Below are positions 34,873-44,080 of a stretch of DNA of 64,000 nucleotides, piece by piece. The notes beneath the pieces were generated by a model. That model was given only the letters and a program-made list of their open reading frames with translations, searched no databases and was not told where the DNA came from. Numbering within the stretch: the first letter of the stretch is position 1; every line of letters begins with the position of its first letter. A program made the translations under genes and the position numbers. Origin of the DNA: Ardenticatenaceae bacterium (lineage in GTDB: Bacteria > Chloroflexota > Anaerolineae > Promineifilales > Promineifilaceae); NCBI GenBank assembly GCA_020634315.1, contig JACKBV010000007.1, forward strand, positions 1 through 64,000, in the 5' to 3' direction.

Positions 34873-36642
34873 TTGCAATATATCGATCCACAATTGCTGG
34901 TAGAAAGCCGTGCATTAACCATTAGCCGCCTGGCAAATCTGGCGGCTAATGCTGTTTACCGCGCATTTGAAACTTACCAACAAAAGTTTTGTGAAATTAC
35001 AAATCGCAGCCAAACGCGCTTTGAAGAACGTGATTGGCGTGGGATGCAAAGTGATGCCGCAGAACGGTTGGACATCTACACGCAAGTCGTCAATGACATT
35101 GTGGCCGATATACGGCAGGCATTGGCCGACCGTGTCGAGCAAAAGCTGGTCTGGGCAAGCATGAAAGCGGTCTACTCTGGCCTGATTGGCAACCGCGATG
35201 ATTGGGAATTGGCGGAGACGTTTTACAATTCGGTGACCCGGCGCATTTTTGCCACAGTGGGTGTTGATTCGGACATTGAATTTGTGGATACCGATTTTGA
35301 CACGCCGCCGACACAAGTGCAGCCGGTTTGCATTAAATACGGCCGTTCCGAATCCACCGCCGCCCTCCTCACAAAAATCCTGACCGATTACCAGTTCACT
35401 GTACCTTACGAAGATTTACAGCGAGACGTGATCCTCGTCACCAATGCCATCCGCAATCGCCTCAAAGAAGTAGGCGCACTGCAAAGCGTTAATCGCATCG
35501 AAATGGTGCAATCTGTTTTCTATCGCGGTAAGGCCGCTTATTTGGTGGGGCGCATTTTCAGTGGCATCCATGTGCTGCCCCTGGTGTTAGCCTTATTCAA
35601 CACGGAAGAGGGCGTTATCATTGACGCCGCTTTGTTGGACGAAAACGAAGTCAGCATCTTGTTTAGTTTTGCCCGGTCTTATTTTCATGTGCAGACGAAA
35701 CGGCCGTATGATCTCGTCCTCTTCCTCCGTTCCATCATGCCGCGCAAGCGCATCGCCGAACTGTACATCTCCATCGGCTACAACAAACACGGGAAAACCA
35801 CCCTTTACCGCGACATTTTGCATCATCTGGCTTACTCCAGCGATAAATTTGAAATCGCCCAAGGGGAAAAAGGGATGGTGATGACCGTTTTCACCATGCC
35901 CGACTACGATCTCGTTTTCAAGATCATCAAAGATCGTTTTGCCTATCCGAAACGCACCACCCATGACGAAGTGAAAAGCAAATACCGGCTCGTTTTTCGC
36001 CACGACCGTGCTGGCCGCCTTGTTGATGCGCAAGAATTTGAGCATCTCGAATTTGAGCGCAGCCGTTTTACGCCAGAACTGTTGGAAGAGTTGCAATCTG
36101 TAGCCGCACGCAATGTCACCATTTCCGACAATTATGTCATTTTGAAGCATTGCTACGTCGAGCGCCGCGTCATCCCGCTCAACATTTACATCAGTGAAGC
36201 AGACGAAAACGCAGCACAGGCTGCGGCCATTGAGTATGGTCACGCCATCAAAGATATGGCCGCCACCAACATCTTCCCCGGCGATTTATGGCTGAAAAAT
36301 TTTGGGGTAACACGACACGGCCGTGTCGTCTTTTATGACTACGACGAACTTCTCTTTCTCACAGAATGTCGCTTCCGCAAAATGCCCCCCGCGCGACATG
36401 ATGATGATGAGTTATCTGCCGCTCCCTGGTTCACCGTAGAAGACAACGATGTCTTCCCTGAAGAATTCGAAAACTTTCTCGGCTTTCAGGGCACAGTACG
36501 CCAGGCATTTTTAGCCCAACATGCCGATTTGCTAGACATCACTTTTTGGCGCACATATCAGGAACGACATCGTGCCGGTGAAGTTGTGCATTTCTTCCCG
36601 TACAAGCAAGAGCGCCGCCTCAATCCACACTACGTCTCATAA
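34873..36642 (+). CDS. aceK: Isocitrate dehydrogenase kinase/phosphatase
   Basis: 589 residues, the full length of AceK. Diagnostic segments include AETFYNSVTRRIFATVGVDS, FYRGKAAYLVGRIFSGIHVL, MPDYDLVFKIIKDRFAYPKR (ATP-binding K350), FPGDLWLKNFGVTRHGRVVF (catalytic D471) and YDYDEL, then DVFPEEFENFL. AceK phosphorylates and dephosphorylates isocitrate dehydrogenase to split carbon between the TCA cycle and the glyoxylate shunt. In enterobacteria it follows aceBA; here it follows a methyltransferase by ten bases and no shunt gene is seen. TTG 34873 has AAGG upstream. The family is known mainly from Proteobacteria, so transfer is possible. Confidence 0.93.
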   Translation: MQYIDPQLLVESRALTISRLANLAANAVYRAFETYQQKFCEITNRSQTRFEERDWRGMQSDAAERLDIYTQVVNDIVADIRQALADRVEQKLVWASMKAVYSGLIGNRDDWELAETFYNSVTRRIFATVGVDSDIEFVDTDFDTPPTQVQPVCIKYGRSESTAALLTKILTDYQFTVPYEDLQRDVILVTNAIRNRLKEVGALQSVNRIEMVQSVFYRGKAAYLVGRIFSGIHVLPLVLALFNTEEGVIIDAALLDENEVSILFSFARSYFHVQTKRPYDLVLFLRSIMPRKRIAELYISIGYNKHGKTTLYRDILHHLAYSSDKFEIAQGEKGMVMTVFTMPDYDLVFKIIKDRFAYPKRTTHDEVKSKYRLVFRHDRAGRLVDAQEFEHLEFERSRFTPELLEELQSVAARNVTISDNYVILKHCYVERRVIPLNIYISEADENAAQAAAIEYGHAIKDMAATNIFPGDLWLKNFGVTRHGRVVFYDYDELLFLTECRFRKMPPARHDDDELSAAPWFTVEDNDVFPEEFENFLGFQGTVRQAFLAQHADLLDITFWRTYQERHRAGEVVHFFPYKQERRLNPHYVS

Positions 36643-36671
36643 AATTGAGAGCCAACGGCCGAATTTCAGCC

Positions 36672-38042
36672 TTACAACTCGGTCAGGTAATGATAATAAT
36701 GAATGGCCGTGTTGATTCCGCGTGCAAAATGAGACAGGTGATAATGCTCATTGGGCGCATGCCGATTATCATCCAGGCCAAAAGGCATCAAAACGAAAGG
36801 AATGCCCAATTCCTGCTGCATAGTGGCAATAATGGGCAAAGAACCGCCAGCACGGCTGCGCACCGCCTCTGCACCCCATGCTACTTTGTAAGCACGCATA
36901 GCGGCCGCAATCTCAGACGAATCAAACGGTGTCACGGCCGCATTGGCTCCCGTATGAATGATGACTTGAACATGCACTGTATCTGGAGCCAGATTGGTGA
37001 CGTATTCCGTGAACAATTCAGCAATTTCGTCCGCGTCTTGATTCGCCACCAGACGCATGGACACCTTGGCACACGCCTTGGCCGGAATAATCGTTTTGTC
37101 CCCCTCGCCCTGAAAGCCACCCCAAATCCCGTTAATTTCGCAGGTGGGCCGCGCCGTCATGCGCTCTAACAAGGTGTAATCGGGTTCGCCCCAAGGTTTA
37201 GGAGCGCCGGTTTCTGCCTGCCATTGTTCTTCGGCATAAGGAACCTGACGCAGCAAGGAGCGTTCCGCGGCGGTCATGGAAACAACGCGATCATAAAAGC
37301 CGGGGATTTTTACCCAGCCAAATTCGTCGTGCAGTTTGCTGATGATTTCAGCCAGCGCTTGTATCGGGTTATGGACTGAACCACCAAAGCTGCCGGAATG
37401 TAAATCACGGCTGGGGCCAGACACCCGAATTTCACCGGAAACGACACCGCGCAAAGCATAATCAATGGTGGGCTGGGTGGTGCTGACCATCGCCCCATCT
37501 GAAACAAGAATGGAATCGGCGGCCAACATCTCTTTGTGCGCGGCGATAAAGGCAGGTAAATTGGGAGAGCCAAGTTCCTCTTCACCATCGAAAAGCAGTT
37601 TGACATTGATGGGTAAACGGCCGTTTGCCGCCAACATCACCTCTAACGCCTTCAACTGCGAGAACAGCTGCGCCTTGTTATCACTGGCACCCCGCGCATA
37701 CACCTTGCCATCGCGTATCGTCGGCTCAAAAGGCGGAGTCTCCCATTGTTGCAACGGCTCCGCAGGCTGCACATCATAATGCCCATAGAGCAGCACCGTG
37801 TGCGCCTCGGCACCAGCGTGCAGCCAATCCGCATAGACGACCGGATGCCCGGCTGTATCCATGATCTGCACGTGCTCAAGACCCATGCGCTGCATATCGG
37901 CAGCCAGCCATTCGGCCGCACGTTGAATGTCGGGTCGATGAGCAGGCAGCGTGCTGACACTGGGAATGCGCAGCAACTCTAACAACTGCTCTAGATACTC
38001 GGCTTGATGGGCATGTGCATAGGAAACGGCCGCTTCAATCAT
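36672..38042 (-). CDS. M20-family dipeptidase/carboxypeptidase
   Basis: 456 residues. VLLYGHYDVQPAEPLQQW and RGASDNKAQLFSQLKA carry zinc ligands, LLFDGEEELGSPNLPAFI carries the catalytic and bridging Glu residues, and HYHLSHFARGI near the C terminus is the terminal His motif. A dimerisation lid domain sits between (SGPSRDLHSGSFGGSVHNPI). Typical of M20 dipeptidases that hydrolyse short peptides in the cytoplasm. ATG 38042 is chosen because GGAGG lies eight bases upstream; an in-frame GTG at 38048 is too close. It is convergent with aceK, with 29 bases between the stops. Confidence 0.92.
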   Translation of the reverse strand: MIEAAVSYAHAHQAEYLEQLLELLRIPSVSTLPAHRPDIQRAAEWLAADMQRMGLEHVQIMDTAGHPVVYADWLHAGAEAHTVLLYGHYDVQPAEPLQQWETPPFEPTIRDGKVYARGASDNKAQLFSQLKALEVMLAANGRLPINVKLLFDGEEELGSPNLPAFIAAHKEMLAADSILVSDGAMVSTTQPTIDYALRGVVSGEIRVSGPSRDLHSGSFGGSVHNPIQALAEIISKLHDEFGWVKIPGFYDRVVSMTAAERSLLRQVPYAEEQWQAETGAPKPWGEPDYTLLERMTARPTCEINGIWGGFQGEGDKTIIPAKACAKVSMRLVANQDADEIAELFTEYVTNLAPDTVHVQVIIHTGANAAVTPFDSSEIAAAMRAYKVAWGAEAVRSRAGGSLPIIATMQQELGIPFVLMPFGLDDNRHAPNEHYHLSHFARGINTAIHYYHYLTEL

Positions 38043-38136
38043 TATCACATCCTCCGTGGTCGGTAATCAGGAATCGGTTAGCGGTATTGATTGCAAAAAT
38101 ACAGTGTACCGTTTCCCGAAAACTGATTACCTCTCA

Positions 38137-38925
38137 CTATACTGCCATAGACTTCTCAAACTGGCGTTGTCCGATGTAAGCCAATATGATGCTCATGCCA
38201 TATAAAACAACCAGGGGTGACATAGTTAACAACATGGTCACCGGATCAATTGACGGGGTAATGGCTGCCGCCAACACCGCAATGCCCACAATGGCCATGC
38301 GCCATTGTTCGCGCAATGTCTGCGCTGTGACCACACCCACACGAGCGACAAAATAGATGATCACCGGCATTTCAAAACTAACGCCCACCCAAAAAATCAT
38401 GGTCATTAGAAAGCCAATGTATTCCTGTCCCTGCCAATCCGTCTTAAACACGTCTGGCAAGAAATTACCCAAGAATGAAACGGCCGCCGGTACTAGAATA
38501 AACCAGGTAAATAAAACGCCCGTACCAAATAGGAGCAGTGCGCTGGGAATAAATACATAGACATAGCGCCGTTCTTTTTTGGTCAACCCCGGAGAAATAA
38601 ACAGCCAAAACTGCCACAAGATGAACGGCATCGAAACGATTGCCCCCATCATCAAGGAAACTTTGAAAAAAGTTTCAATTCCTTCGGTAGGGCGCAGCGT
38701 TTGCAACTGAGCGCCCTCGGCCGCACTATTGGCATAGGGGATCAGCAAGAAATCAAGCACTGGCTCTGCAAAGGCAAAGCTTAACAGGGTAGCCACGATC
38801 AAAAAGCCTGCCGCCCAGGTCAACCGCTTGCGCAGCTCATTGAGGTGCTCCAGCAGCCCCATCTCCAAAAAGTTTTCTTCTGCTTCGTCGCCGGTGTTGT
38901 CAGCAACATCCATACTTTTGTTCAT
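38137..38925 (-). CDS. tatC: Sec-independent protein translocase subunit TatC
   Basis: 262 residues with six helices. EMGLLEHLNELRKRLTWAAG is the cytoplasmic signal-peptide-binding N terminus with the conserved Glu, and PFILWQFWLFISPGLTKKER plus FWVGVSFEMPVIIYFVARVG are hallmark segments. TatC recognises twin-arginine signal peptides. Its ATG overlaps the tatB stop in an ATGA, and it is the last gene of tatABC. Confidence 0.95.
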   Translation of the reverse strand: MNKSMDVADNTGDEAEENFLEMGLLEHLNELRKRLTWAAGFLIVATLLSFAFAEPVLDFLLIPYANSAAEGAQLQTLRPTEGIETFFKVSLMMGAIVSMPFILWQFWLFISPGLTKKERRYVYVFIPSALLLFGTGVLFTWFILVPAAVSFLGNFLPDVFKTDWQGQEYIGFLMTMIFWVGVSFEMPVIIYFVARVGVVTAQTLREQWRMAIVGIAVLAAAITPSIDPVTMLLTMSPLVVLYGMSIILAYIGQRQFEKSMAV

Positions 38926-39404
38926 TCGGGATCGTCCGGGACATCTATCAGATTGGGAACTGGTACAGGCGTGGTTACGGCCGTACCATCAACAGCAGGT
39001 GCCGGGGGGGAAACGGCCGTTGCCCGATTCCCCTCTGCCATCTTCACCCGCAACTGCGGGGGCGCAATTGACTGCTGTAATACATCCTGTCCCTCTTTTA
39101 GGGCAGCCTTCCCTTGTTGTACCGGATTGATGGTTGCCGCCATTAATTCGCGCCGCAAATCATCAACCTGACGGCGTAAATCTTGCACATCTTGCATCGC
39201 GCCGCGCAGCTCATTGCCTTCATCCAGACTGTCTAATTCCGAATTAAGCTGGCGCATAAACGTGCGCGAGATAGATTGTAGTTTTGCCGTGACATACCCC
39301 AACCAACGCGCTACCTGCCGGATGCGATGTGGTCCCATCACAATGCCAGCAATCAGCAAGATGAGAACGAGTTCGGGAAAGCCAATACCAAAGACGCTGT
39401 CCAT
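38922..39404 (-). CDS. tatB: TatB-like twin-arginine translocase subunit
   Basis: 160 residues. One N-terminal helix (FGIGFPELVLILLIAGIVMG), the PHRIRQVARWLG amphipathic segment, then a long coiled region (DEGNELRGAMQDVQDLRRQV) and a Pro/Ala/Val-rich tail. The FPEL start and length favour TatB over TatA. The tail holds two of the dispersed palindromes (GNRATAVSPP; VDGTAVTTP). It sits two bases after the tatA stop and overlaps tatC. Confidence 0.85.
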   Translation of the reverse strand: MDSVFGIGFPELVLILLIAGIVMGPHRIRQVARWLGYVTAKLQSISRTFMRQLNSELDSLDEGNELRGAMQDVQDLRRQVDDLRRELMAATINPVQQGKAALKEGQDVLQQSIAPPQLRVKMAEGNRATAVSPPAPAVDGTAVTTPVPVPNLIDVPDDPE

Positions 39405-39406
39405 AG

Positions 39407-39592
39407 TTATGATTCTTTTGACCCGTCTTTGTTCTCCTCGTCAGCCTGGCCGTCGCGCACGCCCTCGCGAAAAGCGCGAATGCCTTTGCCAAGTTCGCTG
39501 CCAAGTTTACTCACGCGGCCAACGCCAAAAACCAGTAACACCACGACCAGGATGATGAGCAATTCCGGTGTTCCTAAACTACCAAACATCAT
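39407..39592 (-). CDS. tatA: Twin-arginine translocase subunit TatA
   Basis: 61 residues: a short N terminus, one helix (PELLIILVVVLLVFGVGRVS), the family hinge with KLGSELGKGIRAFREGV, and a charged tail (QADEENKDGSKES). TatA multimers form the translocation pathway with TatB and TatC. GAGGTG precedes two adjacent ATGs (39592 and 39589). First gene of the tat operon. The 190 bases upstream hold a palindrome copy at 39734 but no gene. Confidence 0.92.
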   Translation of the reverse strand: MMFGSLGTPELLIILVVVLLVFGVGRVSKLGSELGKGIRAFREGVRDGQADEENKDGSKES

Positions 39593-39776
39593 TTCACCTC
39601 ATTTACCACCCACAATGGGTGATTTATTTTTATCCCCCCAGGCAGTAACGCGTTGCCCTCAGATTATACCAAACTCTACTGAGAACGAGGCTTATTCTAT
39701 GGCGAAGATTAAGCAGCGTACAATGTGGCCCGGTAAACGGCCGTTTATCCACACGATCATGCTTTAACAGGGATAC

Positions 39777-40892
39777 TCAGGCAGGAGCAAGAAGCTGGGT
39801 GGCTGCGGCGATAGCCTCCTCCGTCGAAACACCATCAGCCCAGGAGAACACCTCATTTTCTCCTTCGCGCCGCAAGCTAATTTTGCGCCCTTTGGGCGTG
39901 TAGGGACCAGAAATCGTCGGCTGGCTCGGCCCAAATATAGCCAAAGTCGGGCAGCCAATGGCGGCGGCAATGTGCGTCGGGCCAGCATCATTGCCTATGT
40001 ATAGGTCGGCAACCTCACATAATGCGCCCAACTCCCCTAACCCCATCGTTCCGGCCATATTTATCACAGGCACAGACATCATGCCCGCCACAGCGGCAGT
40101 AAGCGGTTTATCAGCCGCCGCGCCAACCAAAATAATGCGTGCGTTAAATGTACGCGCCAGATGATTACCCAAACGAGCAAACCGTTCAGCCGGCCATTGC
40201 TTTTCCGGCACGGATTGCACTGGATTATGCCCGCCGCCAGGATGCATGAGGACGAGTGGTTCTTCGCCCAACCAATCCACATCTTCAACCAGACGCGCGG
40301 TAACGGCCGTTCTATCTGCATCCGGCGGGTAAAATTCCATCTTGCCAAATTTAGCAAGCAGTTCAGGATCAACCGCAATGGCCTGCGCCAAAGCCAGATA
40401 AACATCCGCTTCATGCACGGCATCCGGCGCTGGACGCACAGCAAGCGTATGCGCAAAGCCACGGCCGTTTACATGCAATCCAATTCGCTGCGGAATTCCG
40501 GCACGCCAGGCAATATAAGCCAACAAACTAGAGCGGCTGGGGATAAAACAGGTGTCGTAACCTTCATGGCGGATAAGCGCAATTAACGCATTCACATCTT
40601 GCCACGACGTTTTTTCCGCAGCATTAATTTCTGCGGGCAACAGTTCTGTCAGACGCGGATTAGCGGCAATGGCCGGCCGTGCCCACTCACTGACAGCCCA
40701 ATCAATACGCGCATCCGGGAATGCCTCGCTTAAAACGGCCAGCAGCGGCGTTGCCAGCATCACCTGGCTGACACAACAAGGTTTGAGAATCAATATTTTT
40801 TGGGGCGTCGTAAAGGGACGGCGTGCAAACAACCAAAAAGGCAGGCGCAATAATCGAGCCAGGGCAGCGGTGACAGGCGTATCTTGAAGCAT
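39777..40892 (-). CDS. Glycosyltransferase family 9 (heptosyltransferase-like)
   Basis: 371 residues with a GT-B fold. ILILKPCCVSQVMLATPLLA is the N-terminal motif, VLMHPGGGHNPVQSVPEKQW is the usual GT9 hinge region, and CEVADLYIGNDAGPTHIAAA, IGCPTLAIFGPSQP form the nucleotide-sugar-binding part. Members add heptose or other sugars to LPS or cell-surface glycans; in a monoderm-like Chloroflexota the acceptor may be another envelope glycolipid. It starts 12 bases after the comEA stop, so the two may be one transcript. Confidence 0.87.
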   Translation of the reverse strand: MLQDTPVTAALARLLRLPFWLFARRPFTTPQKILILKPCCVSQVMLATPLLAVLSEAFPDARIDWAVSEWARPAIAANPRLTELLPAEINAAEKTSWQDVNALIALIRHEGYDTCFIPSRSSLLAYIAWRAGIPQRIGLHVNGRGFAHTLAVRPAPDAVHEADVYLALAQAIAVDPELLAKFGKMEFYPPDADRTAVTARLVEDVDWLGEEPLVLMHPGGGHNPVQSVPEKQWPAERFARLGNHLARTFNARIILVGAAADKPLTAAVAGMMSVPVINMAGTMGLGELGALCEVADLYIGNDAGPTHIAAAIGCPTLAIFGPSQPTISGPYTPKGRKISLRREGENEVFSWADGVSTEEAIAAATQLLAPA

Positions 40893-40904
40893 AAAAGCGT
40901 GTAC

Positions 40905-41525
40905 TTATTCGCCAACGGTGATGAGCAGTTGAATTTGCTCAAACTTGGACGTGCCAATGCCAGAGACGTTCATGATGTCTTCGATGGTGGCAAAACGGCC
41001 GTTTTCCTCGCGATAATCAATGATTTTTTGTGCTGTACTGGGGCCAATGCCCGGCAGCGCATCCAATTCCTCTAATGATGCCGTATTGATGTTCACCAAT
41101 GCGCCCGTGTCGGCGAGAGGAATATCCGTGTTTCGTGTTTCGGGCAGTGTCATCACGTCGGTTGCCGCCGCTGCTGCCTCGCCCATGGCCGGCACATAAA
41201 TTTGTATGCCATCTTGCAATGGGAACGCCAGATTGATAACGGCCGTATCCGCCTGCGCTGTAAATCCACCAGCGGCCTCAACCACATCTCCGGCAATACT
41301 GCCAGGAGGTAACGTGTACACCGCCGGAGATACTACCTCACCGTTCACAAAAACGCGAATTGGTCCTGATGTCGCTGTCGGCACGGGTGTCCAGGTAGGC
41401 AAAGGCGAGACGATCTCTATGGGAACCGGGCGCTGCCGATTTAGCAGCGTCAACCCACCAGCCCCAATAACAATACCCACCATAACCCCCACAAACAATA
41501 GGCCAAGATTTGGTTGCCCTTTCAT
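40905..41525 (-). CDS. comEA: ComEA-like DNA-binding protein (SLBB plus helix-hairpin-helix)
   Basis: 206 residues. A membrane anchor (LGLLFVGVMVGIVIGAGGLT), a short Pro/Thr stalk, an SLBB domain (IRVFVNGEVVSPAVYTLPPG and QDGIQIYVPAMG), and a C-terminal double HhH (NINTASLEELDALPGIGPST, RFATIEDIMNVSGIGTSKFE). This is the standard ComEA layout for DNA uptake at the cell surface. ATG 41525 is chosen because AGGAGG is suitably placed; the first ATG at 41543 overlaps it. No comEC is in the window. Confidence 0.9.
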   Translation of the reverse strand: MKGQPNLGLLFVGVMVGIVIGAGGLTLLNRQRPVPIEIVSPLPTWTPVPTATSGPIRVFVNGEVVSPAVYTLPPGSIAGDVVEAAGGFTAQADTAVINLAFPLQDGIQIYVPAMGEAAAAATDVMTLPETRNTDIPLADTGALVNINTASLEELDALPGIGPSTAQKIIDYREENGRFATIEDIMNVSGIGTSKFEQIQLLITVGE

Positions 41526-41543
41526 CAAAAACACCCTCCTCAT

Positions 41544-41955
41544 TTTTCTTTTACAACTGATGATCGATAACTGTGCTGCACAAAAATTTTAGCACGAGCT
41601 TCCCGTCATCTCAACGATCTAAAAATAATTCAAAAGGGTCGCTATCGTGACTGCCAACAGCTAATTTTGGGAACGTTAGAACTGCCCTGTGCCACTTTGC
41701 AGTTCATGCCAACATATAGTATCTTTCACACGCAATGATTGCTGACAAAAACAATCCTGGTATTTATTCAGGTAGACATGTCAGGTTTACTTTCCAGAAA
41801 AGTTGAATAGTTACCAATCCTGCTCTTTTCACACAGACAGGTGAGCATCCGCGATGATTAATCAATCTCGCCACAGCAAACGCAGACAATGACGAAGCAC
41901 TGCCATTATCTCTGGCCGGTAGGAACAAGCTTCCGACCAGATAAGGAGCAAAGAA
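41544..41955. other. Intergenic region without a gene (about 410 bases)
   Basis: AT-rich spacer between the divergent comEA and DUF3467 genes. It holds a short copy of the CTATTCAG-type element (41764-41810) and a leader hairpin near 41914-41942 with arms CTGG...CCAG and GGAA/TTCC, just before the AAGGAG of the next gene. No open frame with credible coding character and no ACGGCCGT copy is present. Confidence 0.6.
41764..41810. repeat. Short copy of a CTATTCAG/CTGAATAG element
   Basis: 47 bases beginning TTATTCAGGTAGACATGTCAG and ending CCAGAAAAGTTGAATAG. Both halves match the ends of the element at 45629-45714, but the central about 40 bases, including one arm of the long inner stem, are missing. 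It looks like an internally deleted relative of that copy. Confidence 0.75.
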
Positions 41956-42324
41956 ATGAGCGAAGAACCAGAAACCAACCCAACACCCCCAACTCCGGCA
42001 ACGCAGCCTCCCGGCCCCAAACAAGTCACTATAGACATGCCCAAAGACGTGCCAATTGTCTATTCCAATGTGGCATTAATCAGCCACACACCGGTAGAAA
42101 TGGTGTTAGATTTTGCCCAAATATTGCCACGCACCCCACGCGGCACTGTTCAGGCACGCGTCATCATGACACCCATGCACGCCAAAATGCTGCAACTCGC
42201 TCTGACACAAAATATTCAAAATTACGAAAAGCAGTTTGGCCCCATTCGCATTCCCAGCCAATCTTCTCCCCTGGTTGACAACTTCTTCCGCTTCCCAAAT
42301 GATGGGGGCAAATCACAGGAATAG
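41956..42324 (+). CDS. DUF3467 domain protein
   Basis: 122 residues. After a Pro/Thr-rich N terminus come VPIVYSNVALISHTPVEMVL, DFAQILPRTP, ARVIMTPMHAKMLQLALTQN and IQNYEKQFGPI, which follow the DUF3467 pattern (VYsNfa.i.hsp.ef.lDF, aRvvmsP.haK.l..aL..N...YE..fG.I). The function is unknown; the domain is widespread as a small single-domain protein. AAGGAG is nine bases upstream of the ATG. It is followed by the translin-like gene on the same strand after 50 bases. Confidence 0.82.
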   Translation: MSEEPETNPTPPTPATQPPGPKQVTIDMPKDVPIVYSNVALISHTPVEMVLDFAQILPRTPRGTVQARVIMTPMHAKMLQLALTQNIQNYEKQFGPIRIPSQSSPLVDNFFRFPNDGGKSQE

Positions 42325-42374
42325 CGGCCATCAGCCATCCTAATGGCTGCCGTTAACGATAGCAGGTATCAAAC

Positions 42375-43007
42375 ATGAACAATCTAGATGCATTAGCTGA
42401 CACAATTCGTTCCGAATTTGAACAGGTAAACACAGCGCGTGATCAGGCTTACCAACGGTCACGAGCCTTGATCAGTGTTTGCGCACGATCAATCCGCGCC
42501 ATCCACCGCGAGGAATGGGAACAGGCCAACGAGCTGATAGCCGAAGCGAAAACGGCCGCTAACACCCTCATCGACGGTGTTAAAAGCTATTCCGATCTTT
42601 ACTATGCTGGCTATACGCAAGACGCCATCAAGGAGTATGTAGAAGCGTGCCTGACTTACGCCCTGGTGCGCAATGAACCCCTACCCACACCGGGCGAATT
42701 GGGGGCGGAATCAAACACCTGGCTCAATGGGCTGGCAGAAGCAGCGACCGAACTGCGCCGCCGCATTTTGGACATCATCCGGCACAGCCACAATGATGAA
42801 GCGGAGCGGCTGCTTGACCACATGGATCAGATTTACAGCACACTGGTAACTTTTGATTTTAATGACAGCATCACGGGCGGATTGCGCCGCCGCACCGACA
42901 CGGTGCGTGCTGTTTTGGAACGCACGCGCGGCGATGTGACCACCAGCCTGCGCCAATCGCAATTGGAAGCGGCATTGGCGGCACTGGAAGCAAAATTAGC
43001 TGATTAA
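42375..43007 (+). CDS. Translin-family protein
   Basis: 210 residues, almost entirely helical: TARDQAYQRSRALISVCARS, AIHREEWEQANELIAEAKTA, YAGYTQDAIKEYVEACLTYA, and an N-terminal-type helix bundle, matching archaeal and bacterial translin homologues that bind single-stranded RNA or DNA. Homologues are sometimes mislabelled haloacid dehalogenases. The acidic catalytic residues of TRAX cannot be assigned with confidence. Probably in one transcript with the DUF3467 gene; a terminator hairpin follows. Confidence 0.75.
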   Translation: MNNLDALADTIRSEFEQVNTARDQAYQRSRALISVCARSIRAIHREEWEQANELIAEAKTAANTLIDGVKSYSDLYYAGYTQDAIKEYVEACLTYALVRNEPLPTPGELGAESNTWLNGLAEAATELRRRILDIIRHSHNDEAERLLDHMDQIYSTLVTFDFNDSITGGLRRRTDTVRAVLERTRGDVTTSLRQSQLEAALAALEAKLAD

Positions 43008-43020
43008 GACAGCCGGATGA

Positions 43021-43067
43021 GCGGGGATTGGGAGATTTCCTAATCCCATAATCCCGCACTATTTTTA
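43021..43067 (+). terminator. Intrinsic terminator after the translin-like gene
   Basis: GCGGGGATT (43021-43029) pairs with AATCCCGC (43050-43057), with inner GGGA/TCCC pairing, followed by ACTATTTTTA. It lies 14 bases after the translin stop and overlaps the tail of the convergent membrane protein gene. Confidence 0.65.
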
Positions 43068-43450
43068 TAGGAAAGGAGTCCAAACCCAGAGCCAGCCAAA
43101 GCGCCGACAACTGTCCACAATGGGATTTGCCGCATGACCCAATTTATTTCGGCGGCGGTGAATTCGGGACCATGTGCGTGCAGTCCGGTTTTTAAGGCCA
43201 TGAAGAAGAGTGTGAGAAGGGCGCTGCCTGCGCCGAGCAGGATGCCGAAAACGGCCGTTTTCCCCACCCAACCCATGACAGAAAACGGCCGTTTCTGCCA
43301 ACGCCGCGCCCAATGTCCCAATGCCACCAACATCGTCCACACAGCCAACAACACCACACGGCGCAGATCGCCTTCGAGACTGATCCAAACGGCCGTGTAA
43401 ACGCCCCAGCCAATTGTCAACCAACGCAAACCAGGAATCCGCACTGTCAC
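43040..43450 (-). CDS. Small polytopic membrane protein of unknown function
   Basis: 136 residues, four probable helices (VVLLAVWTMLVALGHWA; VFGILLGAGSALLTLFFMAL; WTVVGALAGSGFGLLSY). Not recognised. The soluble loop HAHGPEFTAAEINWVMRQIP between the last helices resembles a motif of small Chloroflexota membrane proteins, but I cannot name a family. Three copies of the dispersed palindrome fall inside this short gene (43250, 43282, 43387). Convergent with the translin-like gene. Confidence 0.6.
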   Translation of the reverse strand: MTVRIPGLRWLTIGWGVYTAVWISLEGDLRRVVLLAVWTMLVALGHWARRWQKRPFSVMGWVGKTAVFGILLGAGSALLTLFFMALKTGLHAHGPEFTAAEINWVMRQIPLWTVVGALAGSGFGLLSYKNSAGLWD

Positions 43451-43662
43451 CTCGCAAAATATGTATGATTAGGACTTTCGCTTTCGCTCAAAAATGAGCG
43501 ACAATCAACGAAAGATTTTACAAATAAAGTATAGTAAATTCCTCATCCACACCTACAAACTATACGGATTCGAATTTAGGATTCAAGCAACAACATGCCA
43601 TTATCTAGTTCATAAGCGCACCAACATTGTCCAGAATGGCACCAATCAGGGAGATTATGAAG

Positions 43663-44025
43663 ATGAATATAGTCATGAAACAAGTCTATTGGGCACTTGG
43701 TAGTGTAGTACATGCAACGTATGCTGCATTTATCGCTGAGGTGACACAGTACAACAACATGATTAGTCCGGGTAGGCATGAATGGAACCCCGACCAAATC
43801 ATTACAACAAAGCCAATAAGGGTTGTATACGAAGCATTGTGGAAGGATGAAGACGACACCATTGATCTCAATATCGGCACGCCCGATACCCCACTGACCA
43901 TGGGCCAAATTCTTTTTGCCATCAATAATGAAACGTACGACTTTTTCAAAGAAACGAGTCCCCATTACTTTGAAGGGCTGGCCTTCAAGGGCGGGAATAC
44001 ATACGAATTGGTAATTGGCAGTTAA
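43663..44025 (+). CDS. Hypothetical protein in a palindrome-free, AT-rich patch
   Basis: About 120 residues, not recognised. NIVMKQVYWALGSVVHATYA, EWNPDQIITTKPIRVVYEAL and TPLTMGQILFAINNETYDFF suggest a small soluble alpha/beta protein. AGGGAG (43648-43653) suits the ATG at 43663 better than that at 43657. Its codon use is more AT-rich than its neighbours and no ACGGCCGT occurs from 43394 to 44683, so it may have been acquired together with the DUF4256 gene that follows. Confidence 0.55.
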   Translation: MNIVMKQVYWALGSVVHATYAAFIAEVTQYNNMISPGRHEWNPDQIITTKPIRVVYEALWKDEDDTIDLNIGTPDTPLTMGQILFAINNETYDFFKETSPHYFEGLAFKGGNTYELVIGS

Positions 44026-44080
44026 CGATGCACACCTGCTCAGTGCAAGTTACTGAAATACGATGGGAGAATTCAACAGG

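Noticed and set aside
36645..37169. 174-codon plus-strand frame antisense to the M20 peptidase
   Set aside because: Fully contained in a peptidase gene with intact zinc motifs; no motif of its own.
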